Source: Mesorhizobium sp. WSM3859
GTDB lineage: Bacteria; Pseudomonadota; Alphaproteobacteria; Rhizobiales; Rhizobiaceae
NCBI RefSeq assembly: GCF_002295065.1
Contig: NZ_NSGG01000009.1
Span: forward strand, 186,001-250,000
Direction: 5' to 3'
Length of the DNA: 64,000 nt
The translations under genes were made by a program, and so were the position numbers. Below the pieces are notes generated by a model that was not told the DNA's origin, made no database searches, and saw nothing but the letters and a program-made list of their open reading frames with translations. Shown here piece after piece: positions 25,916 through 34,682 of the stretch (position 1 is the first letter of the stretch; every line of letters begins with the position of its first letter).

Positions 25916-26644
25916 TCACTCCGTTCGAGCCTTGGACTGCAGCTTGTCGCGAAGGAAGGCAAAGGGCCGGCTGATGTCGGCCACCAATGCCTCGCGTGCG
26001 GCCTGTGCGTTCTGCGCCGCAAGCGCGGCAACGATGCTGCGATGGTAATGCGCGGTGTCCACCTCGCCGGCTTCGGAAAAGGCGTAGATGGCGACGCGGA
26101 TGCATGGGCCGGATTGCAGCCAGAGGCTCTCTATCATCGGTATCAGCACGGCTGACCCGCAGGCACGGTAGATCTCGAAGTGAAAGCTCTGGTTCAGCGT
26201 AACCTCGCGATCGACATCCTTCTTTTGCTTGAGCGCCCGAACCTCGTCCCATTCGCGCAGCAGCGCCTCGACGGTCACAATTCCACGCGGCCCCATGCGC
26301 GTTGCGGCGAGCGAGATCGCCTCCCCTTCGATCAGGATGCGCGCGCGCAGCAGGTCGTCGATCCGCTCCAGCGTGATCGGCGGCACGCGCACCGAACGGT
26401 TGGGCAGCGCCTCGAGCGCTTTTTCCGTGATCAGCCGTCCGAGCGCCTCACGCACCGGCATGGTCGACGTGACCAGCGCGTCGGCAAGGCCGCGAATGGT
26501 CAGCACCTGACTTGGCTCGAACAGGCCGCCGATCAGAGCGCGGCGCAGCTCCGAATAGACGCGGTCCTGCACAGTCTCGCGGCCGACCGGCGCAAGCTGC
26601 GCGGCGAAAACGTCATTGGTCCGCTCCACGGCTGCCTTGTGCAT
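25916..26644 (-). CDS. GntR/FCD-family transcriptional regulator (Liv cluster)
   Basis: A 242-residue regulator. The winged helix runs from about residue 20 to 85 (ETVQDRVYSELRRALIGGLFEPSQVLTIRGLADALVTSTMPVREALGRL) and is followed by an FCD domain (LLRARILIEGEAISLAA; NQSFHFEIYRA). It is the first gene of the minus-strand operon and diverges from livG. The start at 26644 has GGGAG three bases upstream and begins just before the typical N-terminus; the longer open frame runs into an AT-rich promoter. The GTGATCA pair in the gap is its best candidate operator. Confidence 0.9.
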   Translation of the reverse strand: MHKAAVERTNDVFAAQLAPVGRETVQDRVYSELRRALIGGLFEPSQVLTIRGLADALVTSTMPVREALGRLITEKALEALPNRSVRVPPITLERIDDLLRARILIEGEAISLAATRMGPRGIVTVEALLREWDEVRALKQKKDVDREVTLNQSFHFEIYRACGSAVLIPMIESLWLQSGPCIRVAIYAFSEAGEVDTAHYHRSIVAALAAQNAQAAREALVADISRPFAFLRDKLQSKARTE

Positions 26645-26732
26645 GCGCTCCCGACTCCAGCCCTTTTTCTGGCGACCGTTTTTGGCGGACCTGCCTGTTT
26701 TCGGCTTGCGGAGAAAATTAAAGCTGATTAGC

Positions 26733-26756
26733 GTGATCAAAGCAAGTGTGATCACA
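26733..26756. promoter_or_regulatory. Paired GTGATCA sites with a perfect palindrome
   Basis: GTGATCA occurs at 26733-26739 and again at 26748-26754, 15 bp apart, and the second lies inside the perfect palindrome TGTGATCACA (26747-26756). The site is AT-rich, between the divergent regulator and livG starts. It is a candidate operator of the GntR regulator; a half-site of a CRP-like protein is an alternative. Confidence 0.55.
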
Positions 26757-26800
26757 TATCAAAATCAGGAAGCGACAAACGCTTCCGGCCCGAGGGACTG

Positions 26801-27601
26801 ATGGGAGACACAGTGAAACGGCATGGGGCTGAAACCCAGCAGCCGGTGCTGGCGGCAAAAAATGTCGTCAGGCGCTTCGGCGGGCTCGTTGCCGTGAACA
26901 ATGTCTCGTTCGACGTCCGCCCTGGCGAGATTCTGGGCCTGATCGGCCCGAACGGCGCGGGAAAGACGACAATGTTCGACCTTCTGGCCGGCAGCATCCT
27001 GCCATCCAGCGGCGAGATCTATCTGGGCGGCGTACCCGTTTCCGGCGAGGCCGCGCACCGCCGCATCGGACGCGGTCTCGGGCGTACGTTCCAGATTCCA
27101 CGGCCTCTCCCCAATTTGACGCTGATCGAGAACGTCATGCTTGCCGCGCAAGGGCAGACCGGCGAGCGGCTGCTTGCCAATTTCCTCACGCCGTGGCGGG
27201 TCGCCGCCGAAGAGAAAGCCGCCGCGAAGAAAGCCGCCGAGCTGCTGGAGCTCCTCTCGCTGACCCGTCTGGCGCACGAGCCGGCGCGAGTGCTTTCCGG
27301 TGGCCAGCGCAAGCTGCTCGAGCTCGCCCGTGTGATGATGGCCGACCCGGCGATCATCCTGCTCGACGAGCCGGCGGCCGGCGTCAACGCCACGCTGCTC
27401 GAGGTCATCATCGACCGCATCCGCGATATCAACGAGAGCGGCATCACCTTCCTCTTGATCGAGCACAATATCGACATGGTCACGCGGCTTTGCCACCGCG
27501 TGCTGGTGATGGCGAGCGGCGAGCTCTTGTGCGAGGGCACCGCCGACGAGGTGGCGCGGGACCCGCGCGTCATCGAGGCCTATCTCGGAGGCGCGGCATG
27601 A
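26801..27601 (+). CDS. livG: Branched-chain-type ABC transporter ATPase LivG
   Basis: A 266-residue ATPase with Walker A GPNGAGKTT, signature LSGGQRKLLELARVMM (LSGGQ..), Walker B ILLDEPAAGVN and the H-loop in LIEHNIDMVTRLCHRV. The long helical insertion AAEEKAAAKKAAELLELL is typical of LivG. It begins the plus-strand operon livG-livF-livH-livM-oxidoreductase, whose binding protein is encoded on the other strand at 22268. Its stop overlaps the livF start. Confidence 0.94.
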   Translation: MGDTVKRHGAETQQPVLAAKNVVRRFGGLVAVNNVSFDVRPGEILGLIGPNGAGKTTMFDLLAGSILPSSGEIYLGGVPVSGEAAHRRIGRGLGRTFQIPRPLPNLTLIENVMLAAQGQTGERLLANFLTPWRVAAEEKAAAKKAAELLELLSLTRLAHEPARVLSGGQRKLLELARVMMADPAIILLDEPAAGVNATLLEVIIDRIRDINESGITFLLIEHNIDMVTRLCHRVLVMASGELLCEGTADEVARDPRVIEAYLGGAA

Positions 27602-28365
27602 GCGAAACCGTGCTGGACGTCAGCGATCTCGAAGCCGGCTACGAGCCTGGCGTGTCGATCGTGCGCGGCGCCTCGATCACCGTCGACAAGGGCGAGATCG
27701 TCGTGGTCCTCGGGCCGAATGGCGCCGGCAAATCGAGCCTGATCAAGGCCATCGCCGGCCTTGTCCCGATCAGCCGGGGCAAGGTGCTGCTCGATGGCAA
27801 GGACATCACCGCGGCGCCGGCCCACACCATGGTCCGCCTCGGCCTTGCCTTCGTGCCGCAGACCGAAAACGTCTTTCCACGGATGTCGGTGGAGGACAAT
27901 CTGAAGGTCGCCTGCGGCATCCTCGAACGGCGCCAGGCGCCTGCCCGCATCGAAGAAATGTACGCGGCCTTCCCCGACCTTCTGCGCCAGCGGCGGACCC
28001 CTGCCGGCAACCTCTCGGGCGGGCAGCGTCAGATGCTCGCGGTGGCGCGGGCGCTGATCGTCCATCCGAAGGTGCTGGTGCTCGACGAACCCTCGGCCGG
28101 ACTGTCGCCGAAATTCGTGTCGATGGTGTTCGAGATGCTTTCGGACATCCGCAAGTCCGGCGTCACCATCCTGCTGGTCGAGCAGAACGCCAAGGCAGCG
28201 CTCGCCATCGGCGACCGCGCCTACGTGCTGGTCGAGGGCAAGGAGCGGCACCAGGGAGCCGCCTCGACGCTGTGGGACGATCCGGTCATCGCGGAGCTCT
28301 ATCTCGGCCAGCGGCCGCTCCGTAAGGACAGCGCACGGCATACCGAGACGGGAGGCGCGGCATGA
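27598..28365 (+). CDS. livF: Branched-chain-type ABC transporter ATPase LivF
   Basis: A 255-residue ATPase. Walker A is GPNGAGKSS, signature LSGGQRQMLAVARAL, Walker B LVLDEPSAGLSP, and the H-loop VEQNAKAALAIGDRAYVL is characteristic of LivF. The start at 27598 overlaps the livG stop (ATGA) and its own stop overlaps livH in the same way. It forms the second nucleotide-binding subunit of the importer. Confidence 0.94.
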   Translation: MSETVLDVSDLEAGYEPGVSIVRGASITVDKGEIVVVLGPNGAGKSSLIKAIAGLVPISRGKVLLDGKDITAAPAHTMVRLGLAFVPQTENVFPRMSVEDNLKVACGILERRQAPARIEEMYAAFPDLLRQRRTPAGNLSGGQRQMLAVARALIVHPKVLVLDEPSAGLSPKFVSMVFEMLSDIRKSGVTILLVEQNAKAALAIGDRAYVLVEGKERHQGAASTLWDDPVIAELYLGQRPLRKDSARHTETGGAA

Positions 28366-29270
28366 GCCTGCAATTCGTCGTCGACGGGCTGCTCACCGGC
28401 TCGATGATCGGACTTGGCGCCATCGGCGTGACGCTGACCTATTCCATCCTGCGCTTCTCGAACTTCGCCCATGGCGATTTCATGGCCTGGGGCACCTATG
28501 CCACCTTGGCCGTGGTCGGCGCCATTGCCGCCATGTTCGGTAAGGTGGCGCCGATCGCGCCCTTGTCCTTCGGCTGGCCGCTCATCGTCGCGCTGGTCGT
28601 CGGCGCGGTCTTTACGGCCCTGCTTGCGCTGCTGCTCGACAAGGTGCTGTTTTCGCGGCTGCGCAAGCAGGAGCAGGCGATCATCGCGGTGATGGGAAGT
28701 TTTGGTGCCTCGATGGCGCTCAGAAGCCTGCTCGAATTCATCTTCACCTCGCGCCCGACCTATTTCAGCCGTGCCATCCAGATCGCGATGCCGGTCGGGT
28801 TCGGCATCCGCATCACGCCCGATCAGATCGCGCTCCTGCTTCTGACCGCGGCGCTGGTGCTGGGCGTGCATCTTCTGACGACACGCACCCAGACTGGCCG
28901 CTCCATGCAGGCGATGAGTCAGAACCCGGCGCTTGCCCGCGTCGCCGGCATCGACGTCGCCAGCGTCGTGCGCGTCACCTGGGTCATCGGCGCATCACTG
29001 GCCTGCGTCGCCGGCGTGATGATCGGCGTGTTGGTTCAGATCCGTCCACTGATGGGTTTCGACATGCTGTTGCCGATGTTCGCCGCCGCCATACTGGGTG
29101 GCATCGGCAGCATTCCGGGCGCGGTGCTGGGTGGCCTGATCATCGGCCTTGCCGAGGCCGGCGCGGTACAGCTGATCGGTGCTGAATGGCGCGCCGCGGT
29201 CTCCTTCATCATCCTGATGGCAGTGCTGATCGTGCGCCCCATCGGGCTCTTCGGGGTGCGTGAAAGATGA
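28362..29270 (+). CDS. livH: Branched-chain-type ABC transporter permease LivH
   Basis: A 302-residue inner-membrane protein with eight or so hydrophobic segments. FVVDGLLTGSMIGLGAIGVTLTYSILRFSNFAHGD is the LivH opening, and RAMSQNPALARVAGIDV-type (MQAMSQNPALARVAGID) precedes the late GGIGSIPGAVLGGLIIGL segment that contacts the ATPases. Overlapping start and stop codons link it to livF and livM. Confidence 0.93.
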   Translation: MSLQFVVDGLLTGSMIGLGAIGVTLTYSILRFSNFAHGDFMAWGTYATLAVVGAIAAMFGKVAPIAPLSFGWPLIVALVVGAVFTALLALLLDKVLFSRLRKQEQAIIAVMGSFGASMALRSLLEFIFTSRPTYFSRAIQIAMPVGFGIRITPDQIALLLLTAALVLGVHLLTTRTQTGRSMQAMSQNPALARVAGIDVASVVRVTWVIGASLACVAGVMIGVLVQIRPLMGFDMLLPMFAAAILGGIGSIPGAVLGGLIIGLAEAGAVQLIGAEWRAAVSFIILMAVLIVRPIGLFGVRER

Positions 29271-30244
29271 TCGATCTTGTCGGTTACGGCGCCTTCTTCC
29301 TGACGACGGCATTGATCTTCTCGCTGGTGACGCTGGGCCTCAACCTGCAGTGGGGGCTGACAGGTCTGTTCAATGTCGGCCTCGCCGGCTTCGTCGCAAT
29401 CGGAGCCTACACTTCGGCGCTGCTCACCACGCCCGACGACCCCGCCCGGCTGGGCGGCTTCGGCCTGCCGATCCTCATCGGCTGGCTGGGGGCGATGTTT
29501 GTTGGCGGGATTGCCGCCGCGTTGACCGGTATCGCCACGCTGCGGCTCAGATCGGATTATCTGGCAATCACCACTTTCGGTGTTGCGGTCGTCGTGCAAC
29601 TGGTCGCGCTCAACGCGCAGAAGCTGACGGGCGGCCCATTCGGCATCGGCTTCATCCCGCGACCCTTCGGCGGCCTCGCCGAAACGCCGCTGCTCTTCAA
29701 CCTGTCGAACCTGGCCATCGTCTCGGCGGTGACGCTCGCCGCATATCTGGCACTCGAACATCTGACGCGCAGCCCGTGGGGCCGCGTCCTGAAAGCGCTG
29801 CGCGAAGATGAGCGCGCCGCGATCTCGCTGGGCAAGAGCGCGCGTTTCTATCGCATCCAGGCCTTTGCCGTCGGCGGCGCGATCATGGCGCTTGCCGGCG
29901 CGCTGCAGGCGCATTTCATCGGCTTCATCGCTCCCGACAATTACCTGTCGATCCTCACCTTCCAGGTCTGGGTGATGCTGATCGTCGGCGGCTCCGGGAG
30001 CAACGCCGGCGCCATTGCGGGCAGCGTACTGGTCTGGGCGATATGGGCTGGCTCGGGCGCGCTCACCAGCGTGCTTTTCGCGCCGGAACAGCAGGCGCGA
30101 GCCGCATCCCTGCAGATCGTCGCCATCGGCGTCATGCTGTGCGTTATCCTGCTGGTCAGGCCGAACGGTATATTCGGTGAGCGGCCCCGGCGGGCGCGTT
30201 TCGGCAAGCGGACGAAGGCCACGGCCAGCGAAAGCGGATCCTGA
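29267..30244 (+). CDS. livM: Branched-chain-type ABC transporter permease LivM
   Basis: A 325-residue inner-membrane protein. LNLQWGLTGLFNVGLAGFVAIGAYTSALL matches the LivM core and KALREDERAAISLGKS the coupling region; VWVMLIVGGSGSNAGAIAGSVL corresponds to the last conserved loop. A basic tail (RPRRARFGKRTKATASES) follows the final membrane segment. It ends 5 bp before the oxidoreductase gene. Confidence 0.93.
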   Translation: MIDLVGYGAFFLTTALIFSLVTLGLNLQWGLTGLFNVGLAGFVAIGAYTSALLTTPDDPARLGGFGLPILIGWLGAMFVGGIAAALTGIATLRLRSDYLAITTFGVAVVVQLVALNAQKLTGGPFGIGFIPRPFGGLAETPLLFNLSNLAIVSAVTLAAYLALEHLTRSPWGRVLKALREDERAAISLGKSARFYRIQAFAVGGAIMALAGALQAHFIGFIAPDNYLSILTFQVWVMLIVGGSGSNAGAIAGSVLVWAIWAGSGALTSVLFAPEQQARAASLQIVAIGVMLCVILLVRPNGIFGERPRRARFGKRTKATASESGS

Positions 30245-30249
30245 ACGCA

Positions 30250-31539
30250 ATGGCGCAGCAAGAAGCGCATTCCCTGTGGCACGCGGTCAGCCGCGACCAC
30301 CGCCTCCGACCGGCGCTGGAACATAGCCTCGATGTCGACCTTGCCGTTGTCGGCGGCGGCTTTGCCGGCCTGTCGACCGCACTGCACGCGGCCAGCAAAG
30401 GCCTTTCGGTGGCTGTGCTCGAAGCAGAGATCATTGCCTGGGGCGCCACAGGCCGCAACGCGGGCTTCGTCGTGCCAAACTTCGCCAAGATGGATCCGGA
30501 CGTCATAGTGGCGCATCTCGGCGCGGAACGCGGCGAGCGGCTGATCGGGGTCGCCGCGGGCAGCGCCGACCTCGTGTTCAACCTGATCGAGCGGCACAAC
30601 ATCGCCTGCGACGCCGTTCAGAACGGCTGGATTCAAGCGGCGCACTCATTGGCTGCTCTCGAAAAAATCCGATCCCGCGCCAGGCAATGGGCGGAGCGCG
30701 GCAGGCCGGCGGTGATGCTCGACAGCCAGCAGACCGAGGCGCTGACCGGCGCGCGAGGCTATGCCGGCGGCTGGATGGACCGCTCGGGCGGCGTGCTCAA
30801 TCCGGTCGCATTCGCGCGCGGACTGGCCGATGCGGCCGAAAGGGCCGGCGCGCGGATTTTCGAGCACACACGTGTCACATCGATCGACCGTTCGTCCGAC
30901 GGCTGGACAGTGACGACGCCATCGGGTTCGTTGCGTTCCGGCAAGGTGCTGATCGCCACCAACGCCTATGGCGGAGCGCTCAACCCGACACTGCAGCGCA
31001 CCTATTTCCCGCTGAAGGTTTTCCAGATCGCGACGGCGCCGCTGCCATCGAAGACGCGCCAGCGCCTGCTGCCTGGAGGTCAGGGCTTCTCCGACACCAG
31101 ACGCAATCTCATCACCTTCCGCTTCGATGCCCAGAACCGGCTGATCAGCGGCGGCATGCATGTGGTAAGCGCGGGCTCCGACAGGCGCGTACCGCGGACA
31201 ATCTGGCGACGGTTGGCGAAGCGCTTGGAACTGCCCGACCTGCCGCCGCTTGAGCATAGCTGGTCGGGAATCGCCGCCGTCGAACCGGATTTCCTGCCGC
31301 ATCTGATCGACCTCGGCCCAGGTCTGATGGCGGCCCGCGCCTGCAATGGACGCGGCATCGCCATGACCACGGCCATGGGCAAGGTGCTGGCCGACTGGGC
31401 GGCCGGGACAGAAGGGCACTACCTGCCGCTGCCATTCGCGCCGCCGGCGCCGATCCCCTTTCACGGCCTGCTGCGCTACGCGCCCAACATGCTGCTGCCT
31501 TGGAGCATGTTGCGGGACCGGCTTGATCGCCCCGGTTAG
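30250..31539 (+). CDS. DAO-family FAD-dependent oxidoreductase
   Basis: A 429-residue flavoprotein of the D-amino-acid-oxidase/glycine-oxidase type. The FAD loop is VVGGGFAGLSTALHAA (about residues 31-46), then AWGATGRNAGFVVP, and the C-terminal HSWSGIAAVEPDFLPHLIDLGPG and CNGRGIAMTTAMGKVLADW close the FAD site. Such enzymes oxidise amines, amino acids or glycerol-3-phosphate-like substrates. Being the last gene of the liv operon, it is the probable first catabolic step for the imported compound, making an imine or aldehyde that the aldo/keto reductase could act on; this is inferred. Confidence 0.88.
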   Translation: MAQQEAHSLWHAVSRDHRLRPALEHSLDVDLAVVGGGFAGLSTALHAASKGLSVAVLEAEIIAWGATGRNAGFVVPNFAKMDPDVIVAHLGAERGERLIGVAAGSADLVFNLIERHNIACDAVQNGWIQAAHSLAALEKIRSRARQWAERGRPAVMLDSQQTEALTGARGYAGGWMDRSGGVLNPVAFARGLADAAERAGARIFEHTRVTSIDRSSDGWTVTTPSGSLRSGKVLIATNAYGGALNPTLQRTYFPLKVFQIATAPLPSKTRQRLLPGGQGFSDTRRNLITFRFDAQNRLISGGMHVVSAGSDRRVPRTIWRRLAKRLELPDLPPLEHSWSGIAAVEPDFLPHLIDLGPGLMAARACNGRGIAMTTAMGKVLADWAAGTEGHYLPLPFAPPAPIPFHGLLRYAPNMLLPWSMLRDRLDRPG

Positions 31540-31729
31540 GACAGTTCCGGATCAGAAGACTCTGGATTGTGTTTCGCAGCCAAAATTCAACCATCCCTCA
31601 TCTCGAATGATGAACCGCTGCCAGTTTCAAGGGGAAGCCAAGGGGTGCCCTGAGCCCTCACCGCCTCGATGATGGTTATGAGTATCCGGGCGCCGGCACC
31701 GCGCTCATTGTGCCGTAGCTCCACATTCC

Positions 31730-31758
31730 TTGACATCGGGTATTTATCCGAAATTATG
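31730..31758 (+). promoter_or_regulatory. Promoter of the arabinoside-importer ATPase with embedded operator
   Basis: TTGACA at 31730-31735 and ATTATG at 31753-31758 are separated by 17 bp. The spacer holds TCGG...TCCGA (31736-31751) and the TnTATCnG core also seen at 36048, 37619 and, as TGTATCAG, at 38742. A strong ribosome-binding site (GGAAAGGAGG) follows. Confidence 0.6.
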
Positions 31759-31779
31759 CAGGAAAGGAGGATCGCAAGC

Positions 31780-32853
31780 ATGACGGGAATCGCGCTGTCG
31801 GGCGTATCAAAGCACTTTGGCGCGGTCCAGGTGATCCGCGACGTGAGCCTGGACATTGAGCCAGGAGAGCTGGTCGTGTTTCTGGGTCCGTCCGGTTCTG
31901 GCAAGACGACGCTGCTGCGGATGATCGCCGGCCTCGAAAGCATTGACGAGGGCACGCTGACGATCGACGGGGTGCGCTCGGAAAACCTTGCGCCGGGCAG
32001 GCGCAACGTTGCGATGGTCTTCCAGAACTATGCCCTTTACCCGCATATGACGGTCGCGGAGAACATGGCCTTCGGGCTAAGGAACATTCGGGTCGCGCCG
32101 GATGTCATACGCCAACGAATCGCTGAGGCTGCGCGTATCTTGGAGATCGAAGCGCTGCTCAACCGGCGGCCGTCGCAGCTCTCCGGCGGGCAGCGCCAGC
32201 GCGCGGCCATCGGGCGGGCGATCGTCAAGGAGCCCAAGGCATTCCTGTTCGACGAGCCGCTCTCCAATCTAGACGCGGCGCTTCGAGCCCGTACACGGGT
32301 CGAGCTCGCCGAATTGCATCACCGTTTGAAGTCGACGATGATCTACGTCACTCACGACCAGGTGGAAGCGATGACGCTCGCCGACCGTATTGTGATTCTC
32401 AATGATTGCCGGATAGAACAGATGGGAAGACCCGACGAGGTTTATGCACGTCCGGCGTCGCGATTCGTTGCGACCTTCGTCGGGTCTCCGGCGATGAACA
32501 TTCTGCCTGTTACGGTTTCGGGCTCAGGCGACAGGCTCAATGCGCGCTTGACCGATGGATCGCTCGTCGGACTTCCTGGCGCGCCGGTCAACATGGATTG
32601 GCACGAACTCGGAGTGCGGCCGGAATCGCTGACCGTCGTCTCCGAGGGCAATGAAACATCCGCCACGGCCACCGTTGTGGAGCGCCTTGGCGAGCGAACG
32701 CTCGTCTATGCGCGGCTTGCGGATGGGACGCAAGTTACGGCACAGGATCGCGCGCTTTCGAGTGTCAAACCGGGCGACGTCGTTCGGCTGAAGTTCGACA
32801 CCGACGCCCTGCATCTCTTCGCCGCTGACGGATCGACCTGGCACGCGCGCTGA
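31780..32853 (+). CDS. CUT1 sugar ABC transporter ATPase (arabinoside importer)
   Basis: A 357-residue ATPase with Walker A GPSGSGKTT, Q-loop FQNYALYPHM, signature LSGGQRQRAAIGRAI, Walker B LFDEPLSNLDAALR and H-loop THDQVEAMTLADR, plus a MalK-type C-terminus. The start at 31780 has GGAAAGGAGG before it. The gene is convergent with the importer's permease genes and separately transcribed, which is unusual since ATPases normally lie in the operon. It may also energise other importers. Confidence 0.93.
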   Translation: MTGIALSGVSKHFGAVQVIRDVSLDIEPGELVVFLGPSGSGKTTLLRMIAGLESIDEGTLTIDGVRSENLAPGRRNVAMVFQNYALYPHMTVAENMAFGLRNIRVAPDVIRQRIAEAARILEIEALLNRRPSQLSGGQRQRAAIGRAIVKEPKAFLFDEPLSNLDAALRARTRVELAELHHRLKSTMIYVTHDQVEAMTLADRIVILNDCRIEQMGRPDEVYARPASRFVATFVGSPAMNILPVTVSGSGDRLNARLTDGSLVGLPGAPVNMDWHELGVRPESLTVVSEGNETSATATVVERLGERTLVYARLADGTQVTAQDRALSSVKPGDVVRLKFDTDALHLFAADGSTWHAR

Positions 32854-32872
32854 CGGGGCCCGAACCCATCAG

Positions 32873-32902
32873 GCTGAATCCGGTTCTGCGCGGCGCGTTT
32901 TA
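32873..32902. repeat. Partial copy of a Rhizobiales palindromic repeat
   Basis: The sequence CTGAATCCGGTTC..GCG..GCG.TTTTAA matches the right half of the composite element at 37735-37780. Its TTAA edge supplies the TAA stop of the permease gene ending at 32900, and it fills the convergent gap with the ATPase gene, where it may help terminate transcription. Confidence 0.6.
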
Positions 32903-33742
32903 ACCCTTGATGCCTGCCGAGAGCGTTATTGCTTCGGTTACTCGGCGCTGGAAGAAAAGATAGGCCAGTGCCACCGGAAGGCCGGCCAGCACGGCTGCCG
33001 ACAGCTGGCGCGCATAATAGACACCGAAGGCGTCATTGACCTGCGTGATGCCGACGGTAATCGTCATCATCTCGGTGCGGGTCACGGAGAGGAACGGCCA
33101 CAAAAACGCATTCCACGTCCAGATGAAGCAGACGATCGACAGCGCCGTCGTTACCCCCCAGTTCATCGGCATGTAGATCTTGAAGAGGATTCCGAATTCA
33201 GACGCATTGTCCATGACCGCGGCCTCGCGGAAGTCCTTCGGGACCTGATCGAAGAACTGCTTGTACACGATGATAATGACGGGGTGGATAAGCTGCGGCA
33301 ACATGATTCCGGCCCAGCTGTTAATCAGGCCAAGGTTGGCGACCAGCACGAAATGATTGATGATAAGCGCTGAAATTGGCACCATGAAGGAGGCAAGGAT
33401 CAGCCACCATAGCGCGATCCGCCCCGGGAACCGCAACTGCGAGATCGCGTAGCCGCACAGCATCGAGGTGAAGATGGTGATGACCGTTACGCCGACCGCG
33501 ACCGCTACCGAATTGATGTACCAGAGACCGATCTGTGTGGTGGTCAGGGCGTCAATGTAGTTCTCCAGCGTCGGCGTCTCGGGCCAGAGTTCGATGTACG
33601 GCCGAACGACCTCGTCGTCCGGCTTGAGCGATGAGATCACCCCCCAATAGAGCGGGAACGCCCATAGGATGGCCCAGACGACCGTCAGCGCCGTGATTGT
33701 CCCGCCCCAAAAGTTCCAGCGTTGCGCAGCCATTACGTTCAT
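32900..33742 (-). CDS. CUT1 sugar ABC transporter permease (MalG type, arabinoside importer)
   Basis: A 280-residue membrane protein. The EAA loop is FREAAVMDNASEFGILFKIYMPM, somewhat degenerate (VMDNAS instead of .IDGA.), with six hydrophobic segments starting at ITALTVVWAILWAFPLYW. The start at 33742 overlaps the upstream permease stop (ATGA). Its C-terminus is set by the TAA at 32900, which belongs to a dispersed repeat. Confidence 0.92.
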   Translation of the reverse strand: MNVMAAQRWNFWGGTITALTVVWAILWAFPLYWGVISSLKPDDEVVRPYIELWPETPTLENYIDALTTTQIGLWYINSVAVAVGVTVITIFTSMLCGYAISQLRFPGRIALWWLILASFMVPISALIINHFVLVANLGLINSWAGIMLPQLIHPVIIIVYKQFFDQVPKDFREAAVMDNASEFGILFKIYMPMNWGVTTALSIVCFIWTWNAFLWPFLSVTRTEMMTITVGITQVNDAFGVYYARQLSAAVLAGLPVALAYLFFQRRVTEAITLSAGIKG

Positions 33743-34623
33743 CGGCGCCGCCTTTCGGCGAACCGGAGCAGTTGAAATTGCAGGACCGAGACGACGACCA
33801 CAAGCACGAAAAGGGTCACGGCGACAGCCGCCGCCCTGCCTCCCTGATTCTGCTGGAAGGCCTTCTGGAAGACGTAGTAGACGAGCACCATGTTGTCGTT
33901 CGGCCGGCCGCCGATCGAGAACAGATAGACCTGGTCGAAGATCTTGAGCTGCAGGATCAGTTGGATGGTGAACACCAGCGAGGTGATCGGCCATAGCAGT
34001 GGCCAGGTGATGCGACGAAACGTGGTCCATCGCGTCGAGTTGTCGAGCGCCGCGGCTTCGTAGATCTCCGCCGGTATTGACCGCAGTCCGGCGAGGAAGA
34101 GGAGGATCGAGAAGCCCGCGGTCCACCAGATCGTCACCCCAGCCACAGCCGGCAAGAACCAGACGCGCGACTTAAAGACCGGCACGCGCGGGATTGCCAG
34201 CCAGTCCAGCACATGCATCGCTATCCCGAACTGGAAGTTGAGCGTCCAGTCCCAGATCAGATAGACCACGGACACCGGCAGGATGTAGGGCAGGAAGAAC
34301 AGCGCCAGCACGATGGCCTGGAAGCGGCCCTTGAGGCGTGACACGCCAAGCGCGATCAACAGGGCGATGAGTGTCCCGGGGATGACCGTCATCAGCACGA
34401 AGTAAGCGGTGTTCCAGAGCGCTCGCCGGAACATCGGGTCGTTGTCGAGCCGCAGGTAGTTTTCGAGACCAACCCACTGGCCCGCGCCGATCAGCGGCGC
34501 ATCAGTGAAGGAGATCCGGAACATCTGAACCGTCGGATAGACGAACGCCAGCAGGTAGATCGCCAGGAAGGGACCGACCAGCACCAGCGCGACAAGACGT
34601 TCAGTGCGGGAGTTGCGAAGCAT
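33739..34623 (-). CDS. CUT1 sugar ABC transporter permease (MalF type, arabinoside importer)
   Basis: A 294-residue membrane protein with the EAA loop IYEAAALDNSTRWTTFRRITWPLLWP and GGRPNDNMVLVYYVFQKAF, the MalF-type pre-C-terminal loop. A short basic N-terminus (MLRNSRTERL) precedes LVALVLVGPFLAIYLLAFVYP. It is separated from the binding-protein gene by a strong stem-loop and overlaps the next permease by four bases. Confidence 0.92.
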   Translation of the reverse strand: MLRNSRTERLVALVLVGPFLAIYLLAFVYPTVQMFRISFTDAPLIGAGQWVGLENYLRLDNDPMFRRALWNTAYFVLMTVIPGTLIALLIALGVSRLKGRFQAIVLALFFLPYILPVSVVYLIWDWTLNFQFGIAMHVLDWLAIPRVPVFKSRVWFLPAVAGVTIWWTAGFSILLFLAGLRSIPAEIYEAAALDNSTRWTTFRRITWPLLWPITSLVFTIQLILQLKIFDQVYLFSIGGRPNDNMVLVYYVFQKAFQQNQGGRAAAVAVTLFVLVVVVSVLQFQLLRFAERRRR

Positions 34624-34638
34624 GGTTCTTCCTCAAAC

Positions 34639-34674
34639 AGGCTGGGACCGTTCCGGGCAGGATGGTCCCAGCCT
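34639..34674 (-). other. Stem-loop between binding-protein and permease genes
   Basis: AGGCTGGGACC and GGTCCCAGCCT pair perfectly over 11 bp around a 14-base loop; outer CTCAA/TTGAG add five more pairs past a 2-base bulge. It sits just after the binding-protein stop, the same place as the hairpin at 17032 in importer B, and probably raises the binding-protein to permease ratio. Confidence 0.65.
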
Positions 34675-34682
34675 TTGAGCTT

